NCBI GenBank assembly: GCA_013202975.1
Contig: JABMQY010000025.1
Span: forward strand, 1-36,100
From: Candidatus Saganbacteria bacterium
GTDB taxonomy: Bacteria > Margulisbacteria > WOR-1 > XYC2-FULL-46-14
DNA: 36,100 bases
Direction: 5' to 3'
In this document: positions 23,112 to 30,459 of the stretch, piece after piece
Numbering within the stretch: the first letter of the stretch is position 1
Layout: each line of letters opens with the position of its first letter
Position numbers and translations under genes: made by a program
The notes under the pieces: generated by a model
Told to the model about the DNA's origin: nothing
Databases searched by the model: none
What the model saw: only the letters and a program-made list of their open reading frames with translations

Positions 23112-25497
23112 TCTTTTTTGTTTTACGCAACCTAACAATATAAATTAAACAGTAGCCCGCTATCCCCAGAATAGAAATAAAACTAATAAATGCTCCTAAA
23201 CGGAACGACAATGGATCATAAGAGAAAACAACACTATGATTTCCAGCTGACAATGGCACTGCCCTAAACATATAATTAGCCCTATAAATTGTTGTTTTTT
23301 TACCATCAACATAAGCCTTCCAGCCAGGATAAAAATGGTCGCTCAAAAACAAAATTCCAGGTTTTTTTAGGGAAGTATTAATAACTACCTTATCATGTGT
23401 ATAACTGCTGATTTTTGAATTATAATCACTCCCAGGTCCTTTCTTAACAACATCAAAACCGGGAATTTTTTCTTCAAGGACAACCTCCATTAAGGGCTTA
23501 AACTTATTCTCAGTAATATAGCTCAAAATCTTCTTTCTATCCTTCATGATTTTATAAGCAGGGACAATAAACGCTCGAGGGAGATAATTATCATTACGAT
23601 AGAGATAGAGATCTTTTTCCCTTATTTGCATCCTTGTCTTATTTACTAAAACATATCCCTTTGCATCAAAATGAAAAGGAGATAAAAGATATTTCGAATT
23701 TAACATATTCAATATTTCAGTGTTGTCCAAGGTATTCAATGAAGCGATTTTCCGCTGCAAATCAATTATATCTGCAGCAACAATTGATTCGTATCCATCC
23801 AAAAGCTGAATATCATAAAGCATGTTTTGGTTAACAAGAAGGAAATTTCTATAATCAACAATTGCTTTTTCAAAATTAATCGTTTCATAATAACTAAATA
23901 CTTCCCTATCCTTCTTCAAGGCAGGAGAGATATACACCCTAAACAGATCGGGATCTTCCTTTAGAATCTCAATATTTGAGGCAGTTTGATGATATTTCTT
24001 ACTTTGCATTGAAACATTCATCCCTCTATTGGAAATAAACAAATCTACCAAAACAAGCAGAATGATCGCTATTGCAAACCAGCTTTCTTTTTTGGTCTTT
24101 TGAAATACCTTTGTAATTATATAAAACATAGAAAGAAACAGACACAAAATACCCGCATTAGCAATATTGCGCGAAACAATCAATAAAACATCCAAATTTA
24201 GACCATTTCTTAGCTCGGGCATAAATAATATTTTTGTAAAGCTAAACGCAAAGCCATAATTGAAATAAGAAAGGACAAACACAACAAAAACAGATAGGCA
24301 AAGTGAAAAAAATACATTCAGAAATAGATTGATTTTTTTATCTTGTCCCACAAGTATCAACCTTCTTATCTCGTCAAATCCAAAGCCGGCTAACAAAGCA
24401 ATAAAAAAGGTCGAGAAAATAAGGAATTTTTGAGGATACCTAATAAACCCAAAAAACGGAACCAATTTAAAAAACAAATGATAAAAGGGGGTATGATTAC
24501 CAAGAACTAGAACCAGGCTGAAAACAAGAGCCGAAAAAACAATCCTTCTTTTCTTAAGGAAAAAGAATGAAAACACAGCAAAAAACAAAGCAAAAAAACT
24601 CATGTAAAAAGATGAGGCCCATTCGCCAGAAGTAAAAACAAATTTCCCATAATGGAACAAATATGGAATTATAAAATTCAAAAGCTTCCTCGGTTCAAGT
24701 GACCAGAGGCTTGACTCGGCAAAAGTTATTCCCACACCTCGAATTGAACGAAAAACCAATTCAAGAAAGGGCAATATTTGGATAGAGGTAAGCAGCAAAA
24801 AGAGGATTCCAGAAACAAACAGAAAGAGAAATCCTTTTAAATCTTCAAGTTTTTTATCTCTAACAAAAAGATAACAAATATATAGAAAAATAAAGAATAG
24901 CGTTCCTAATAAAACGGTTGGTTCCCCTCCCAAAAACATCAAAGTCATCATTAGTGAAGTCAAAATCGTATTGTTAATACGGCTTCGAAAATCGGTTGAC
25001 TTCAAAGTCCTTCTGAAAAACATTACCAATAAGGGCATCCACGCAGCTGCGGCTAAAGTAGTTGGCATGTGTAATACGGAAAGCATAAAACCAGAAAACG
25101 CAAAAACAAGACCAGCTAGCATTGCACCATACCGGCTAATTCTTAAATCCCGGCACAATAAATAACTCGAAATAAAAGCCAAGGGATAGTGAATTATAAT
25201 AACAAAATTAAAGACCCAATCAAAAGGGAAAAAATACAATAATATATTTATCGGATAAAGCACTCCTGCTTGAAGGGTGGCAAAAAACGGATAGCCTGCA
25301 AATATATATGGGTTCCATAACGGAAAACTACCTGCCTTTACGGCATTTGCCAAAAATAGACGATATGGATAAAAATAATAATTAATATCACTGTAATAGA
25401 AAAGATACCCCTGAAAAATCTCACGAAAGAACCAAAGGCCGGAAAACAAAATAACAAAAAGAAAAACCCAGAAATCTTTCTGCCATTTAAATTGCAT
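23098..25497 (-). CDS. YfhO-like polytopic membrane protein (copy 1)
   Basis: The 799-residue protein has the same plan as its downstream paralogue: first helix at about 10-27, PLWNPYIFAGYPFFATLQAG in the first large loop, a dozen further helices, and a periplasmic C-terminal domain with LFLSDHFYPGWKAYVDGKKT before a last helix. The loop motifs and helix spacing are those of GT-C-type glycosyltransferases of the YfhO family, which use lipid-linked donors outside the membrane. The ATG lies seven bases after a -10 TAGAAT, so the transcript is probably leaderless. The GT2 enzymes at 18584 and 19324 are candidate donors' makers. Confidence 0.88.
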   Translation of the reverse strand: MQFKWQKDFWVFLFVILFSGLWFFREIFQGYLFYYSDINYYFYPYRLFLANAVKAGSFPLWNPYIFAGYPFFATLQAGVLYPINILLYFFPFDWVFNFVIIIHYPLAFISSYLLCRDLRISRYGAMLAGLVFAFSGFMLSVLHMPTTLAAAAWMPLLVMFFRRTLKSTDFRSRINNTILTSLMMTLMFLGGEPTVLLGTLFFIFLYICYLFVRDKKLEDLKGFLFLFVSGILFLLLTSIQILPFLELVFRSIRGVGITFAESSLWSLEPRKLLNFIIPYLFHYGKFVFTSGEWASSFYMSFFALFFAVFSFFFLKKRRIVFSALVFSLVLVLGNHTPFYHLFFKLVPFFGFIRYPQKFLIFSTFFIALLAGFGFDEIRRLILVGQDKKINLFLNVFFSLCLSVFVVFVLSYFNYGFAFSFTKILFMPELRNGLNLDVLLIVSRNIANAGILCLFLSMFYIITKVFQKTKKESWFAIAIILLVLVDLFISNRGMNVSMQSKKYHQTASNIEILKEDPDLFRVYISPALKKDREVFSYYETINFEKAIVDYRNFLLVNQNMLYDIQLLDGYESIVAADIIDLQRKIASLNTLDNTEILNMLNSKYLLSPFHFDAKGYVLVNKTRMQIREKDLYLYRNDNYLPRAFIVPAYKIMKDRKKILSYITENKFKPLMEVVLEEKIPGFDVVKKGPGSDYNSKISSYTHDKVVINTSLKKPGILFLSDHFYPGWKAYVDGKKTTIYRANYMFRAVPLSAGNHSVVFSYDPLSFRLGAFISFISILGIAGYCLIYIVRLRKTKKNENK

Positions 25498-25503
25498 GAT
25501 TAC

Positions 25504-25533
25504 ATTCTAACACCCTGTATGGAAGATTGTGAA
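25504..25533 (-). promoter_or_regulatory. Leaderless-type promoter of the YfhO pair
   Basis: On the minus strand TTCACA (25528-25533), an 18-bp spacer and TAGAAT (25504-25509) are followed by six bases and the ATG at 25497, so the transcript would start at the initiation codon. Confidence 0.6.
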
Positions 25534-25541
25534 GTAAAATA

Positions 25542-26906
25542 ATGTTAAAAATGATAAAATATGCTATGGGTAAAAATGAAAAGTCTATATTAGAATTTTT
25601 TCTAAAGCTTTTTAACCTAACATTAATTATTACTCCAATATTCATCCTGGTCTATTTTGTGCTAAAATATCATGTCGATGCCCCATTTATAGACCAATGG
25701 TCACTTATCCCATATCTTGAAAAATTCTATCAGGGCAATTTATCTCTAGGAGATCTCTTCAGGCAACACAACGAACATCGAATATTCTTCCCGTTAATAC
25801 TCATGATTGCTCTGGCGCACATTTCAAAATGGATCATAACTTACGAAGTCATTACAAATATATTTTTAGCTGTTTGTTTATTTGGTGTTATTGCCTACCA
25901 AGTTCAAATTACCTTGAAAAATAGAGAAATCGGCAGGATCAACTGGCTACTTCCCGGCATTGCTTTATTTGTTTTTTCTCTCACTCAATGGCAAAATTGG
26001 TTATGGGGCTGGCAGATACAAATATTTTTAAGTGTACTAATGGTTGTAAGTGGAATTTGTTTCCTCTCCAACCCTCCCATAACATCATATAAACTTTTTG
26101 GGGCAATTATATCTGGTATTATAGCAACTTATTCATTTGCAAATGGAAGCCTGCTGTGGGGAATAGGCTTATTGATCCTCTTTTTTTCGGCTTTTGAGAA
26201 TAACAGAATAAAACGAGTCTTTATTTTATTTTGGATTCTGATCGGATCTGGGGTTATTTTTCTTTATTATTTCGGTTATCATTCGCTTCCGCATCATCCC
26301 CCCTTGACCTTATTTTTAAAACATCCCCTTCAGTTTATTCAATACGTTTGCAACTATCTTGGTGGCGCGGTAGGAGGTAAGAATGCATTTGTAATTGGCC
26401 TTGGAGGCCTAGCTATTTGGATAACTAGCATACTCTTTCTAATTAACAACCAAAAAGTTAAGATCAAAAGATTAATTCCTTATATTGCAATGGGGCTTTA
26501 TTCTATTGGCAGTGCTTTTTTAACTGGCATTGCAAGATCCGGATTCGGAGCACTTCAGGCATTATCTTCCCGCTATGTAACAATATCTAATCTTTTCTGG
26601 GTTTCTATCATTTCATTACTATTTATTATTCTAAAAGGTTCTAATATAAAGACCCCAAAATATCAAAAATATCTATTTTCTCTCAGTTTTTTTCTTATTC
26701 TGGCTTTAAATGTTCAAGGTTCTCTTCAAGCAACCAAGTCCTTTGCTGCTTGGAATAACTGGCTGAAACCCGCCCGCCAGCAATTAATTGCAAAGGAAAA
26801 AAACTGGATAATATTAAGCCGTCTTTGTCCCAATCAGCCATACCTAATAAAAGAAAGAATTCCTATCCTAATAAAACATAATTTATCAGTCTACCGCAAA
26901 AAATAA
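25542..26906 (+). CDS. Polytopic membrane protein, possible GT-C-like
   Basis: The 454-residue protein has about 10 hydrophobic helices. The first outer loop holds conserved-looking acidic and basic residues (VDAPFIDQWSLIPYLEKF, then LFRQHNEHRIFFP), a layout like the first loop of GT-C glycosyltransferases, though I cannot name the family. Similar proteins are usually annotated only as hypothetical. The start is uncertain: ATG 25542 lies two bases after a TAAAAT, while ATG 25551 would follow the predicted transcription start by about three bases. The TAA stop is inside the stem of the terminator. It is divergent from the YfhO pair and may share their glycan pathway. Confidence 0.7.
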   Translation: MLKMIKYAMGKNEKSILEFFLKLFNLTLIITPIFILVYFVLKYHVDAPFIDQWSLIPYLEKFYQGNLSLGDLFRQHNEHRIFFPLILMIALAHISKWIITYEVITNIFLAVCLFGVIAYQVQITLKNREIGRINWLLPGIALFVFSLTQWQNWLWGWQIQIFLSVLMVVSGICFLSNPPITSYKLFGAIISGIIATYSFANGSLLWGIGLLILFFSAFENNRIKRVFILFWILIGSGVIFLYYFGYHSLPHHPPLTLFLKHPLQFIQYVCNYLGGAVGGKNAFVIGLGGLAIWITSILFLINNQKVKIKRLIPYIAMGLYSIGSAFLTGIARSGFGALQALSSRYVTISNLFWVSIISLLFIILKGSNIKTPKYQKYLFSLSFFLILALNVQGSLQATKSFAAWNNWLKPARQQLIAKEKNWIILSRLCPNQPYLIKERIPILIKHNLSVYRKK

Positions 26907-26934
26907 GGGTAATCCTCTCGGATTACCCTTATTT
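26901..26934. terminator. Bidirectional intrinsic terminator
   Basis: A perfect 15-bp stem (AAATAAGGGTAATCC pairing with GGATTACCCTTATTT) encloses a TCTC tetraloop. The stem has A-rich and T-rich feet on both sides, so it can end transcription of both the 25542 gene and the convergent pilin gene. The stop codon of the former lies within the stem. Confidence 0.9.
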
Positions 26935-26972
26935 TAAATATTAAAAAAACTAGCTATCTAAGCCTGAATTAA

Positions 26973-27395
26973 CTACCACGCAAAAGCATCCCCCAGAGAA
27001 CCGGCTACAGCCGTAGTATAATTTGACCAAACCCTTCCGGATATCGTATTATAAATCCAAGCCACTGTTACCACTCCTGGTCCTGGATGCGTTAACTGGC
27101 CGTTATTAACATAAGCAACCCCAGTAACGGTATCACCCAGCAGTTTATTGGCGGGAACCCTCCCATCTGCAAATTGACTGCCTGCTAAATCAGTAAAGCC
27201 ACTGCCACCTCCGGCAACAGTGTCAGCATATGTAATTGCCACAGCTGATCTAACAGCACCTAAAGCACCTTTTGCTGCAGATACTCTTGCTTGCTGTTGT
27301 AGATCAATAAACCTCGGCAATATCATAGCAGCCAAAATACCTAAGATTGCAATAACCATTACTAACTCGATTAATGTAAAACCTCTCTTTTTCAT
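26973..27395 (-). CDS. Major type IV pilin-like protein (PilA/GspG type)
   Basis: The 140-residue prepilin has the leader MKKRG, cleavage after Gly5 and a mature helix FTLIELVMVIAILGILAAMILPRF with Glu at +5 and the helix-breaking Pro typical of PilA/GspG. The rest is small and rich in Gly, Ala, Thr and Val, ending GDAFAW, without cysteines. Its position as a single gene with two tandem strong promoters, a strong Shine-Dalgarno sequence (GGGGGTGA, five to six bases before ATG) and its own terminator suggests the abundantly made subunit, unlike the minor pilins. It could alternatively be the GspG of a type II-like system; the neighbouring PilMNOQ genes favour a pilus. Confidence 0.9.
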   Translation of the reverse strand: MKKRGFTLIELVMVIAILGILAAMILPRFIDLQQQARVSAAKGALGAVRSAVAITYADTVAGGGSGFTDLAGSQFADGRVPANKLLGDTVTGVAYVNNGQLTHPGPGVVTVAWIYNTISGRVWSNYTTAVAGSLGDAFAW

Positions 27396-27417
27396 ATTTC
27401 ACCCCCTTTGTTTTTAA

Positions 27418-27446
27418 ATTTTAATATAAAACTATTCAGCTGTCAA
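27418..27446 (-). promoter_or_regulatory. Pilin promoter P1 (proximal)
   Basis: On the minus strand TTGACA (27441-27446), a 17-bp spacer and TAAAAT (27418-27423) lie 22 bases upstream of the pilin ATG, giving a leader of about 15-16 nt that contains the GGGGGTGA ribosome site. A 5-bp inverted repeat CAGCT...AGCTG (27437-27450) straddles the -35 box. Confidence 0.75.
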
Positions 27447-27457
27447 GCTGATTAACT

Positions 27458-27485
27458 ATTATACCTATCCAGCAAATTCTGTCAA
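27458..27485 (-). promoter_or_regulatory. Pilin promoter P2 (distal)
   Basis: A second near-perfect promoter, TTGACA (27480-27485), 16-bp spacer and TATAAT (27458-27463), lies 39 bp upstream of P1. Nine bases, CTGTCAAGC on the plus strand, are repeated exactly at both -35 regions (27440-27448 and 27479-27487). Confidence 0.7.
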
Positions 27486-27516
27486 GCGCTAATCCAGATG
27501 CACACTTTCTGCAAAA

Positions 27517-27545
27517 TAGACATGCTTTTCAAATTAGGATAGAAT
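27517..27545 (+). promoter_or_regulatory. Leaderless-type promoter of the GT-C-like gene
   Basis: TAGACA (27517-27522), a 17-bp spacer and TAGAAT (27540-27545) are followed by six bases and the ATG at 27552, placing the transcription start on the start codon. It is divergent from the pilin promoters. Confidence 0.6.
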
Positions 27546-27551
27546 TAACAG

Positions 27552-29219
27552 ATGAAAATGAAACTTACTCTGCTCGGAATTGTTTTGGCATCATTGATAT
27601 TTCTTCTTGGAGCTAGTCTATTCAAGAATATTTCATTTCCCCTGTTATGGAATGATGAATCAGAAACAGCAATGATGGCAGAACATGTACTAGATTACGG
27701 ATATCCCAAAGTGCACGACGAAAAGAATAAAGTATATCACTTCTCTACTCCAATTGGCTTGAATAAAGAGTACGATGCAAACCTCAATTGCAGCTGGGCA
27801 CAATATTATTTTGCCTCATTTGGAGCTTCTCTTGCAAGAATGACAAATAGTATTTATACAAAAACAGCCATCATGAGAATTCCTTTCGCAACAATTGGAT
27901 TAGTCGGGCTTTTTATTTTTGCACTTACAATACTCCCCTTATTTAAAAATGTGTTTAATAGATTATTGTTTCTGACATTTTTCTTTCTTTTTGAGATCTT
28001 TTCTGTTCCCCTGGCTCTTCATTTAAGAGAAGTTAGATATTACAGCCTCACTGTTTTTTTGATTTCCCTAATATTCCTTGTTTATTTAAATCATGTTTTT
28101 TATAAAAAATTATCATTTAAGCCCTATTTCTTTTCGATAATCATACTGCTATTTCTATTGTTCAATACTTTTTATCCTGCATTTATCATATTTATCTTTT
28201 CCATTGGATTGCACCAAGTAACATTGCTAATTTCCGCGGTCAGAAAAAAACAAAACAAATTAAAACCCGTTATCATCAGCTTTTTAAAGCAGGTATCACC
28301 CCTAATTGTTTCATTTGCAATAGTATTACCTTTGATCTACTTTTTTCGAATATTTGAAATTGCCCAAATACAATACCAACACCCCCAACCGCTCCTTCAA
28401 TTATACCTACAACATCTAAATACAATTATATTGTTTTTTATAAGGTATGATTTTCTATATCTTGGCCTGCTCAACAAAATATTTTTAATTTCTCTTCTTA
28501 TACATTTTAAAAAGAATAATATCTCTCTGCTCTCAGACAATAAAATTAAAATCTCAAATTTCTTAACGTTCTTCTTTGTTATTTATATTGTCATTATTGC
28601 CAGAAGCTCCTATTTTTTTGAACGATATTATATTACACTTCAACCAATATTTATATTAATATTACTAATTGATGGTTTTTGCATTTTTAAAATGCTTGGC
28701 CTATTAAACAAGAAAAGTCCTTCAAACCGATTTAGACAGATTGTCCCGCTGTCAATTGGAATGGTCTTGATTCTAAGCTTAATCAATATTTATCCTGTTT
28801 TTAAAAATCACTTGTACGAATTGACCCATCAGTATAAAGGGCCGCTTGACTATACTATCCCATACATCAAAAAGAATTATAAAAATCCCAAAAACCTAGT
28901 AATTGCAACAAACTACGAAGAAACCTCATATATGTATTATTTAGGGAGTAAAACAATAATCGGCTTTGTGTTCAACAACCTGGAAAAAGATATAAAAGAA
29001 AAGCCTGATATCCTTATTTATAGAAAGGGATGGCCACAGCACACAAAATTATTTAATATTTTTTTGCAAAGAGACAAATATAAAAGAATATCTTTTCCTG
29101 TGTTTGACTATCCCTTTAACACCATCCCGGAAATGTCTTTGCACTTATTTAGAACAGAGATGGCAACAAATGAAACTGAAAGGGCAGATATCTTTGTTAA
29201 AATACCAGACTCAAAATGA
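27552..29219 (+). CDS. GT-C-fold glycosyltransferase (GT39/PMT-like)
   Basis: The 555-residue protein has a membrane helix at 5-24, then a first outer loop with LLWNDESETAMMAEHVLDYGYP. This carries the Asp-Glu pair expected for the catalytic first loop of the ArnT/PMT/GT39-GT83 group. About ten more helices and a C-terminal soluble part follow. Such enzymes transfer a sugar from a polyprenyl-phosphate donor to protein or lipid at the outer face of the inner membrane. The adjacent major pilin makes pilin glycosylation an attractive but unproven role. Its 3' end overlaps the remnant gene on the other strand by 9 bp. Confidence 0.82.
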   Translation: MKMKLTLLGIVLASLIFLLGASLFKNISFPLLWNDESETAMMAEHVLDYGYPKVHDEKNKVYHFSTPIGLNKEYDANLNCSWAQYYFASFGASLARMTNSIYTKTAIMRIPFATIGLVGLFIFALTILPLFKNVFNRLLFLTFFFLFEIFSVPLALHLREVRYYSLTVFLISLIFLVYLNHVFYKKLSFKPYFFSIIILLFLLFNTFYPAFIIFIFSIGLHQVTLLISAVRKKQNKLKPVIISFLKQVSPLIVSFAIVLPLIYFFRIFEIAQIQYQHPQPLLQLYLQHLNTIILFFIRYDFLYLGLLNKIFLISLLIHFKKNNISLLSDNKIKISNFLTFFFVIYIVIIARSSYFFERYYITLQPIFILILLIDGFCIFKMLGLLNKKSPSNRFRQIVPLSIGMVLILSLINIYPVFKNHLYELTHQYKGPLDYTIPYIKKNYKNPKNLVIATNYEETSYMYYLGSKTIIGFVFNNLEKDIKEKPDILIYRKGWPQHTKLFNIFLQRDKYKRISFPVFDYPFNTIPEMSLHLFRTEMATNETERADIFVKIPDSK

Positions 29220-29375
29220 AGTCCCCCACCCCTCAAACATCGCCCCGTCAATGATTGGGAAATTAAAGAAAACAGATTTTGAAGCTTCAAAAAGATAAGT
29301 AAATCTTAATAAGAAAGCTAGTAAAAATATTACAAGAGGCCAGAAGAGTTTGGATCCGCTTAGATATTTTGTCAT
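29211..29375 (-). pseudogene. Truncated N-terminal remnant of a GT-C-like membrane gene
   Basis: A 54-codon frame on the minus strand reads MTKYLSGSKLFWPLVIFLLAF, followed by LLRFTYLFEASKSVFFNFP and IIDGAMFEGWGTSF, then stops. A hydrophobic helix followed by an F-F-N-FPIID-type segment and an acidic loop is how many GT-C or GT39-like membrane glycosyltransferases begin, but the other several hundred residues are missing. The frame ends where it runs into the 3' end of the 555-residue GT-C-like gene. A TATAAT (29384-29389) sits eight bases before the ATG, so the promoter seems to have survived. It could also be a true 54-residue one-helix protein; I favour a remnant. Confidence 0.55.
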
Positions 29376-29426
29376 CTGGATAAATTATAGCAAAAACAAC
29401 ATGCATAAGATTGCGGAAATTATAAA

Positions 29427-29825
29427 TTAAAGATTTTTGGCTTTGGCCAAAACCGATTTTGTCAATTTAAGATATTCTTCGTTTTCCTTTTGGCTGACAG
29501 ATAGGCCTCCGGCATAAAGGCCAACATTTCGATCCTGTCTCATTTTATTCCCTAAAATGGCGATGTTTTCATCTTTTAGTGTCTCTGCCAGTTTTTCCAG
29601 GATTTTAATGTGATGTCCGAATCCGCTTTTGACCTTATAGCCCTCTTTTGCGATAAGATATATCCCAATTTTAAGCAACGCATCGTAAGAAAACTTAAAA
29701 ACAACCTCGGGGATATCGGATTTGTCGGCTATTTCCACATCCCGTTTAGCGGAATTTAGATGGTTTTCTAATTGTTCTTTCGAAAATTTTGTTTTTTGAA
29801 AACTTTGGTTGTCAAAATTGGTCAT
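29427..29825 (-). CDS. HEPN-domain protein with degenerate RNase motif
   Basis: The 132-residue, all-helical protein is paired with an upstream nucleotidyltransferase, the usual MNT/HEPN arrangement. The helix VVFKFSYDALLKIGIYLIAKEGYKV and the later RQDRNVGLYAGG (96-107) fit the HEPN fold, with Tyr104 near the usual place. Active HEPN RNases carry R-x4-6-H. No His follows Arg96 or Arg99 at these distances, so RNase activity is doubtful. It overlaps its partner by 4 bp (ATGA). It could be a structural partner of the transferase or a decayed toxin. Confidence 0.75.
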   Translation of the reverse strand: MTNFDNQSFQKTKFSKEQLENHLNSAKRDVEIADKSDIPEVVFKFSYDALLKIGIYLIAKEGYKVKSGFGHHIKILEKLAETLKDENIAILGNKMRQDRNVGLYAGGLSVSQKENEEYLKLTKSVLAKAKNL

Positions 29826-30361
29826 AACAACTTAATCGGCCCAGCCTTAAAAATATTTTTGATAAACTGATCTTTCTTTTTTTCTGCGTATTCGGCCCCG
29901 CTTAGATTTACAACGTTAAATTCCCGGCCGGTCTCTTTTTGCAGGGTATTAATTTTTTTTTGAAGTTCCAATATGGAATGGCTGCCGATTATCAGAAGGT
30001 CAATATCGCTTGACGAATCCATTTTTTCTTTGGCGTAAGATCCAAAAATATAGGCTTCTTTAATCCCGGCAATTTCCACTGCAATTTTATTTAATTTATG
30101 TTCCAGCCCGAAAGTCTTTAGGAAGATTTGTTTGTAGTGATCGAGCAGGGCGAATTTTTTGTTTAACGAGAAATAGCGCTCTTTTCCCCGAAATTCGCTT
30201 TTAAAAAGCCCTTCTTTCTCCAGTTCTTCCAATTTGCGGTGAAGGTTTTTAGGATCCAATTCAAGCGCTTTGGCCAGTTCGTTTGTATAATGCTCCGTAT
30301 CCGGATTAAGAAAGTAATAATCCAGTATTTTTATTGTTATTTTCGATTTAAATGAGATCAT
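29822..30361 (-). CDS. Winged-helix nucleotidyltransferase (MNT-type, pol beta fold)
   Basis: The 179-residue protein joins an N-terminal DNA-binding winged helix (about 5-68, with YTNELAKALELDPKNLHRKLEELEKEGL) to a minimal nucleotidyltransferase domain (about 85-165). The GS-x10-D-x-D motif is intact: Gly107-Ser108, Asp119 and Asp121 in GSYAKEKMDSSSDIDLLI. The third carboxylate expected on a later strand is less clear; the strand reads EFNVVNL, with Asn in the likely position. In MntA/HepT pairs the MNT protein AMPylates and silences the HEPN partner. Here the fused DNA-binding domain and the palindrome upstream suggest that it also represses its own promoter. It is first of two overlapping genes. 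Confidence 0.85.
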   Translation of the reverse strand: MISFKSKITIKILDYYFLNPDTEHYTNELAKALELDPKNLHRKLEELEKEGLFKSEFRGKERYFSLNKKFALLDHYKQIFLKTFGLEHKLNKIAVEIAGIKEAYIFGSYAKEKMDSSSDIDLLIIGSHSILELQKKINTLQKETGREFNVVNLSGAEYAEKKKDQFIKNIFKAGPIKLL

Positions 30362-30368
30362 AGTCTTT

Positions 30369-30384
30369 TACCATATATATGGTA
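30369..30384. promoter_or_regulatory. Palindromic operator upstream of the MNT/HEPN pair
   Basis: TACCATATATATGGTA is a perfect 16-bp palindrome between the predicted transcription start and the ATG. A further half-site, TACCAT (30391-30396), overlaps the -10 box. This layout suits a dimeric winged-helix repressor such as the adjacent protein. Confidence 0.65.
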
Positions 30385-30394
30385 GATTGTTACC

Positions 30395-30423
30395 ATGATA
30401 GCCGCTTTGCTTATTTTTGTCAA
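30395..30423 (-). promoter_or_regulatory. Promoter of the MNT/HEPN pair
   Basis: On the minus strand TTGACA (30418-30423), a 17-bp spacer and TATCAT (30395-30400) precede a leader of about 26-27 nt that contains the 16-bp palindrome. Confidence 0.7.
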
Positions 30424-30459
30424 GCCACCCGAAACAGAACCTTTGGAGCGATTTTGGTA

